A DNA stretch of 64,000 nt, from NCBI RefSeq assembly GCF_020075545.1, contig NZ_JAIQZK010000003.1, positions 248,001 to 312,000 of the forward strand, read 5' to 3'. Under the pieces are notes generated by a model that was not told where the DNA came from, made no database searches, and worked only from the letters and a program-made list of their open reading frames with translations. Made by a program: the position numbers and the translations under genes. Shown here in pieces: positions 61,358 to 64,000 of the stretch. The first letter of the stretch is position 1, and every line of letters starts with the position of its first letter. The DNA comes from Nocardioides sp. TRM66260-LWL. Lineage in GTDB: Bacteria > Actinomycetota > Actinomycetes > Propionibacteriales > Nocardioidaceae.

Positions 61358-62905
61358 TCAGCCGAAGAGCCGCACGATCCGCTGGGCCGCGCGGATCGGA
61401 CGCGGGCTGACGCCGACCTGGGTGAACGCGCCGCCGACGGTGATCAGGCCGTCCTCGTCCAGCGCCAGGGCACGGGCCTCGGCGTCGAGGCCGGCGTCGA
61501 CGAAGGTGGCGTCGACCTCGAGCCCGTCGTCGAGCCGGATGCGCGCGACGAACGAGCGGGGACGGGTCTCCATCTGCGAGTCGAGGACCCCGTTGAAGTC
61601 GCCGGCCACCACCACGCCGCCGTCCGGCTGCACCAGGACGGCCCGGCCGACCGCGGTGCGACCCACCTGCCCCAGTCCGGCGCTGTCGAGCCTGTCGTCC
61701 AACATGCCCGACGAGTCGTACCGGGCGATCCCGGACATGTTGTAGCTGCTGACGATCGTGAAGTCCCCGACGGCGACCACCCCGCCGCCCCGGAGCACCG
61801 CGACGGCGTGGACCGGCCCGGTGACCCCGGCGTCGCCGAACCCGGGGTCGCGCGACCCGTCGGGCAGGAGGCGGAAGAGGCGGGAGACCGAGGTCCCATC
61901 GGCCTCGGCGAAGTCGCCGCCGACCATCACGGCCGGCTCCGCGCCCGGCCGCGGGACCAGGGCGAGGGCGTGCACCGCGCCGTCGAGCGCCGGCCGGGTG
62001 AACGCCGGGCTGGCCGCCCCGCTGCTCGTCAGCCGCGCGACGTAGCCCTGGACCGGGTCGCCGGCGATCTCGCCGCCGACGTAGACGGTGCCGTCCGGCG
62101 CGGCCACCACGGCCCGGGCGAGGCCGGGAAGGGACGCGGGGACGAAGGAGGTGTCGAGGCTCCCGTCGACGGTCAGACGGGCCAGCCACTGCCGCGGCTG
62201 ACCGGCGACGGAGGTGATGCTGCCGGCGACCAGGATCCTGCCGTCGGCCTGCACCGCGACCGCGAGCACCTCGCCGACGATCGCCGGGTCGGGCAGGTCG
62301 AGGACGCCGTCGCGGGTCAGGCGCAGCACGCCGCGACGGGTCTGGCCGGACGCCGAGGCGAAGGCGCCGCCGACGACGAGCCGTCCGTCGGCCTGCCGCG
62401 CCAGGGCGTTGACGGGTCCGTCGAGCTGCAGGCCGAGGCGGGCGTCGTGGGTGCCGCCCACGCTCATGGTCACCGACGTCGTCGCGATGCCGTAGCCCGG
62501 CACCGACACCGTGACGGTGATGGCCGGCGGCACGGGACTCGTCGTCGTGCTGAACGGCAGCCGGTAGACCGCCGCACCGCCGGAGACCCCGACCGCGCGC
62601 AGCGTGCCGGCCGTGGCGCCGCGGTCGGAGAAGGTGACCGCCGGCGCGGGAGCGGTGGTCGGCGCCGGGGAGAAGGACAGGTAGATCGCCCCGGTGCCCG
62701 CGCCGATCAGCCCCGTCGCGGTGGGCACGGTGACGCTGGCGCCCGAGACCGCGAAGGCGGGTGCGGCACCGAGGATCGTGATCGCCGGCGCGGCCCAGGC
62801 GGCGGCGCCGACGACGGCGCGGCGGGACGGGCCTGCGCTGCTGGCGTCGGCGGCGGTGGGCAGGGACGCGGAGGGGCCGGCGGAGCCGGAGCCGGGGAGG
62901 GCCAT
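61358..62905 (-). CDS. Tat-exported delta-60 repeat propeller, 7 blades
   Basis: 515 residues. SRR at 27-29, WAAPAITIL and AAPAFAVSG form the Tat signal. The conserved domain (LSFSPAPTTAPAPAVTFSDRG ... VSVPGYG) precedes seven blades, some diverged (LVPRPGAEPAVMVGGDFAE, LRGGGVVAVGDFTIVSS). It ends QRIVRLFG. TAGGCT on the minus strand ends six bases before the ATG, so the mRNA is probably leaderless and separate from the PqqD-like gene 49 bases upstream, although read-through is possible. It may be a client of that gene pair. Confidence 0.84.
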   Translation of the reverse strand: MALPGSGSAGPSASLPTAADASSAGPSRRAVVGAAAWAAPAITILGAAPAFAVSGASVTVPTATGLIGAGTGAIYLSFSPAPTTAPAPAVTFSDRGATAGTLRAVGVSGGAAVYRLPFSTTTSPVPPAITVTVSVPGYGIATTSVTMSVGGTHDARLGLQLDGPVNALARQADGRLVVGGAFASASGQTRRGVLRLTRDGVLDLPDPAIVGEVLAVAVQADGRILVAGSITSVAGQPRQWLARLTVDGSLDTSFVPASLPGLARAVVAAPDGTVYVGGEIAGDPVQGYVARLTSSGAASPAFTRPALDGAVHALALVPRPGAEPAVMVGGDFAEADGTSVSRLFRLLPDGSRDPGFGDAGVTGPVHAVAVLRGGGVVAVGDFTIVSSYNMSGIARYDSSGMLDDRLDSAGLGQVGRTAVGRAVLVQPDGGVVVAGDFNGVLDSQMETRPRSFVARIRLDDGLEVDATFVDAGLDAEARALALDEDGLITVGGAFTQVGVSPRPIRAAQRIVRLFG

Positions 62906-62911
62906 GCCGTG

Positions 62912-62917
62912 AGCCTA
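62912..62917 (-). promoter_or_regulatory. -10 element of the delta-60 gene
   Basis: TAGGCT on the minus strand lies six bases before the ATG at 62905. Confidence 0.5.
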
Positions 62918-62954
62918 GGCGTGCTCGAGAGCGGTCGTCACCTGATTCCGGCTC

Positions 62955-63263
62955 TCAGGACTCGGCGGCTCGCACCACGCCGAGCCCCGCCAGCGCCTCC
63001 AGCGCGGCGTCGAGCGCGGCCTCGACCTCGGCCGGGGGAGCCTCGCCGAGCCGCTCCACCACCAGCGTCGCGAGCTCGGTCGACGTTCGGGGCGAGGCGA
63101 GCAGCTCCAGCAGCAGCGTGCCGAGCACCGAGAGCCGCGCCACCTGGTCGCCGACCAGCACCAGGGACTCCCCGGCGTCGTCGACCAGCAGGTCGTCCCA
63201 GGTGCCGCGCTGCCACACGGCGCTCGCGCCGCTGGGGTCGCTCTGGTCGCCCTGGCCGCTCAC
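62955..63263 (-). CDS. PqqD-like small protein
   Basis: 102 residues. DLLVDDAGESLVLVGDQVARLSVLGTLLLELLASPRTSTELATLV has the PqqD plan and aligns with the C-terminal domain of the fused protein ending at 22935. The GTG start overlaps the stop of the HPr-kinase-like gene by four bases (GTGA), so the two are translated together. PqqD-type domains present a peptide or protein to a modifying enzyme. The Tat-exported propeller gene is next on the same strand. Confidence 0.75.
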   Translation of the reverse strand: MSGQGDQSDPSGASAVWQRGTWDDLLVDDAGESLVLVGDQVARLSVLGTLLLELLASPRTSTELATLVVERLGEAPPAEVEAALDAALEALAGLGVVRAAES

Positions 63264-64000
63264 GAGAGGAGCCCCTCGACGACGGGCAGCAGCGTGGCCG
63301 CCTCGCGGTACCGCAGTCGCCGCACCCCGCCGACCGACGCCGCGAGATCGGCGAGCCGGTGCAGCCCCGCGTCCAGCGCCGCCAAGGACGAGCTCTGCTC
63401 GGCGAGGCCGAGCAGGCCGTCGAGCAGGGGCACCGGCTCGAGCACCGGCTCGGCCGGGCCGTCGGGGTCGCGGTCGAGCAGGATCAGCGCGCCCAGCCGC
63501 GCCTCGGCCGGGGTCGGCGCTAGGCCCAGGTCGTCCGGGCAGACGGTGTCCTTGGGCCGCCGACCGTCCGGCCCGAGGAGCGAGAGCGGCTTCGGGTAGG
63601 GGAGCAGGGCGCCGTCGACGTCGATCGCGGCGGTCTCGTCCGAGACGTAGCCCAGCGTGCGCGCCAGCTCGCGGGTGGCGGTGGTCTTGCCGCGCCCCGA
63701 CGGGCCGACGAGCACCGCGGTGCGTCCGGTCGTCGGGTGCGCCAGCGCCGCGGCGTGCAGCATGACGAGCCGGCCCACGCCGCTGGCGATCGCGGCGCGC
63801 GTGACGCGGTGGGTGAGGTCCTCGAGCGCGTCGGCGAGATCGGCGGGGTCGTCGAGGTGGACCGCGATGCGGTCGGGCCGCGTCGGTTCCGTACCCTGAG
63901 CCTCACCAGCATTCACCAGACACCGCCGCCACCCATGCCTGATGCTGTCGGTGAGCGGGTCGATCGCCTCCCCGGCTGGGACGACGTCGACCTGCGCGCC
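63260..64000 (-). CDS. HPr-kinase-like protein, N-terminus beyond the window
   Basis: 247 codons are visible. Walker A GPSGRGKT, YVSDETAAI and PYPKPLSLL match the kinase half of the protein starting at 21712. A GTG at 63916 could be read as a start, but the frame stays open to the window edge, and the upstream residues (LTDSIRHGWRRCLVNAG) align with the paralogue (LAESALRRAWVRCLMPAG), so the gene continues beyond base 64000. It ends RYREAATLLPVVEGLLS, exactly where the fused paralogue enters repeat-encoded sequence. HprK-like kinases phosphorylate serine on a protein or peptide; the target is unknown. Confidence 0.8.
   Translation of the reverse strand, partial: GAQVDVVPAGEAIDPLTDSIRHGWRRCLVNAGEAQGTEPTRPDRIAVHLDDPADLADALEDLTHRVTRAAIASGVGRLVMLHAAALAHPTTGRTAVLVGPSGRGKTTATRELARTLGYVSDETAAIDVDGALLPYPKPLSLLGPDGRRPKDTVCPDDLGLAPTPAEARLGALILLDRDPDGPAEPVLEPVPLLDGLLGLAEQSSSLAALDAGLHRLADLAASVGGVRRLRYREAATLLPVVEGLLS

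Noticed and set aside
63260..63916. Complete HPr-kinase-like gene starting at the GTG at 63916
   Set aside because: The frame is open to the window edge and the residues upstream of that GTG align with the paralogue, so the gene is longer and only partly visible.

Overview
The window is a very high-G+C actinobacterial chromosome segment. Neighbourhoods such as gpgS beside a folP2-like gene, an XRE regulator beside an HbhA-like gene and a DUF2516 gene, DUF4395-sulfurtransferase-DUF1416, and exported proteins with a conserved twin-arginine leader (RR..WAAP.ITVL.AAPAFA) suggest a Nocardioidaceae-type organism such as Nocardioides or Aeromicrobium. That placement is an inference. I saw no rRNA, tRNA, insertion-sequence transposase or CRISPR array.

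Layout. (1) 1-8.4 kb: a tandem family of Tat-exported RCC1 beta-propeller proteins, all on the minus strand. (2) 8.6-11.6 kb: a glycosyltransferase, a hexapeptide acetyltransferase and a membrane acyltransferase, which begin the exopolysaccharide functions. (3) 11.6-14 kb: an orphan Phd-type antitoxin with the stump of a PIN toxin, then a sulfur operon (cysteine-type leader peptide, DUF4395, thiosulfate sulfurtransferase, DUF1416). (4) 14.2-23.7 kb: a small secreted protein, two DUF4012 membrane proteins, a Tat-exported delta-60 propeller, a Wzz/BY tyrosine autokinase, an HPr-kinase-like/PqqD-like fusion and another Tat-exported protein. (5) 23.9-38 kb: the core polysaccharide locus. It holds a PqqD-like protein, a nucleotidyltransferase-glycosyltransferase fusion, further glycosyltransferases, a pyruvyl transferase with an FrhB-type partner, a Wzx flippase, a Wzy polymerase, manA, two low-molecular-weight phosphatase domains and an APS kinase fusion. 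G+C drops clearly at about 29-33 kb. (6) 38.3-41.2 kb: asparaginase, then the XRE/HbhA-like/DUF2516 block. (7) 41.2-47.2 kb: dTDP-rhamnose genes rmlCD, rmlB and rmlA, a rhamnosyltransferase-like protein and the initiating sugar transferase. (8) 47.4-56.5 kb: esterase, VanZ-like protein, GT32-like protein, three more Tat-exported propellers plus one decayed copy, and a metallo-beta-lactamase-fold hydrolase. (9) 56.7-61.3 kb: a GIY-YIG nuclease between two repeat arrays, the gpgS/folP2-like operon and an F420-type oxidoreductase. (10) 61.4-64 kb: a delta-60 propeller preceded by a split PqqD-like/HPr-kinase-like pair that runs off the window.

How it fits together. The sugar transferase, glycosyltransferases, Wzx, Wzy, Wzz/BY-kinase and phosphatases form a Wzx/Wzy-type exopolysaccharide system. 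Rhamnose and mannose precursors are made locally, and acetyl and pyruvyl decoration is likely. APS kinase points to activated sulfate. Around it lies a family of Tat-exported propellers. In every complete member the visible blade count is seven or fourteen. HPr-kinase-like plus PqqD-like proteins occur twice beside these exported proteins, once as two overlapping genes and once as a fusion. The fusion joint is made of copies of a palindromic intergenic repeat that recurs throughout the window. That recurring module and the repeat family with its GIY-YIG neighbour are the least explained parts of the window.
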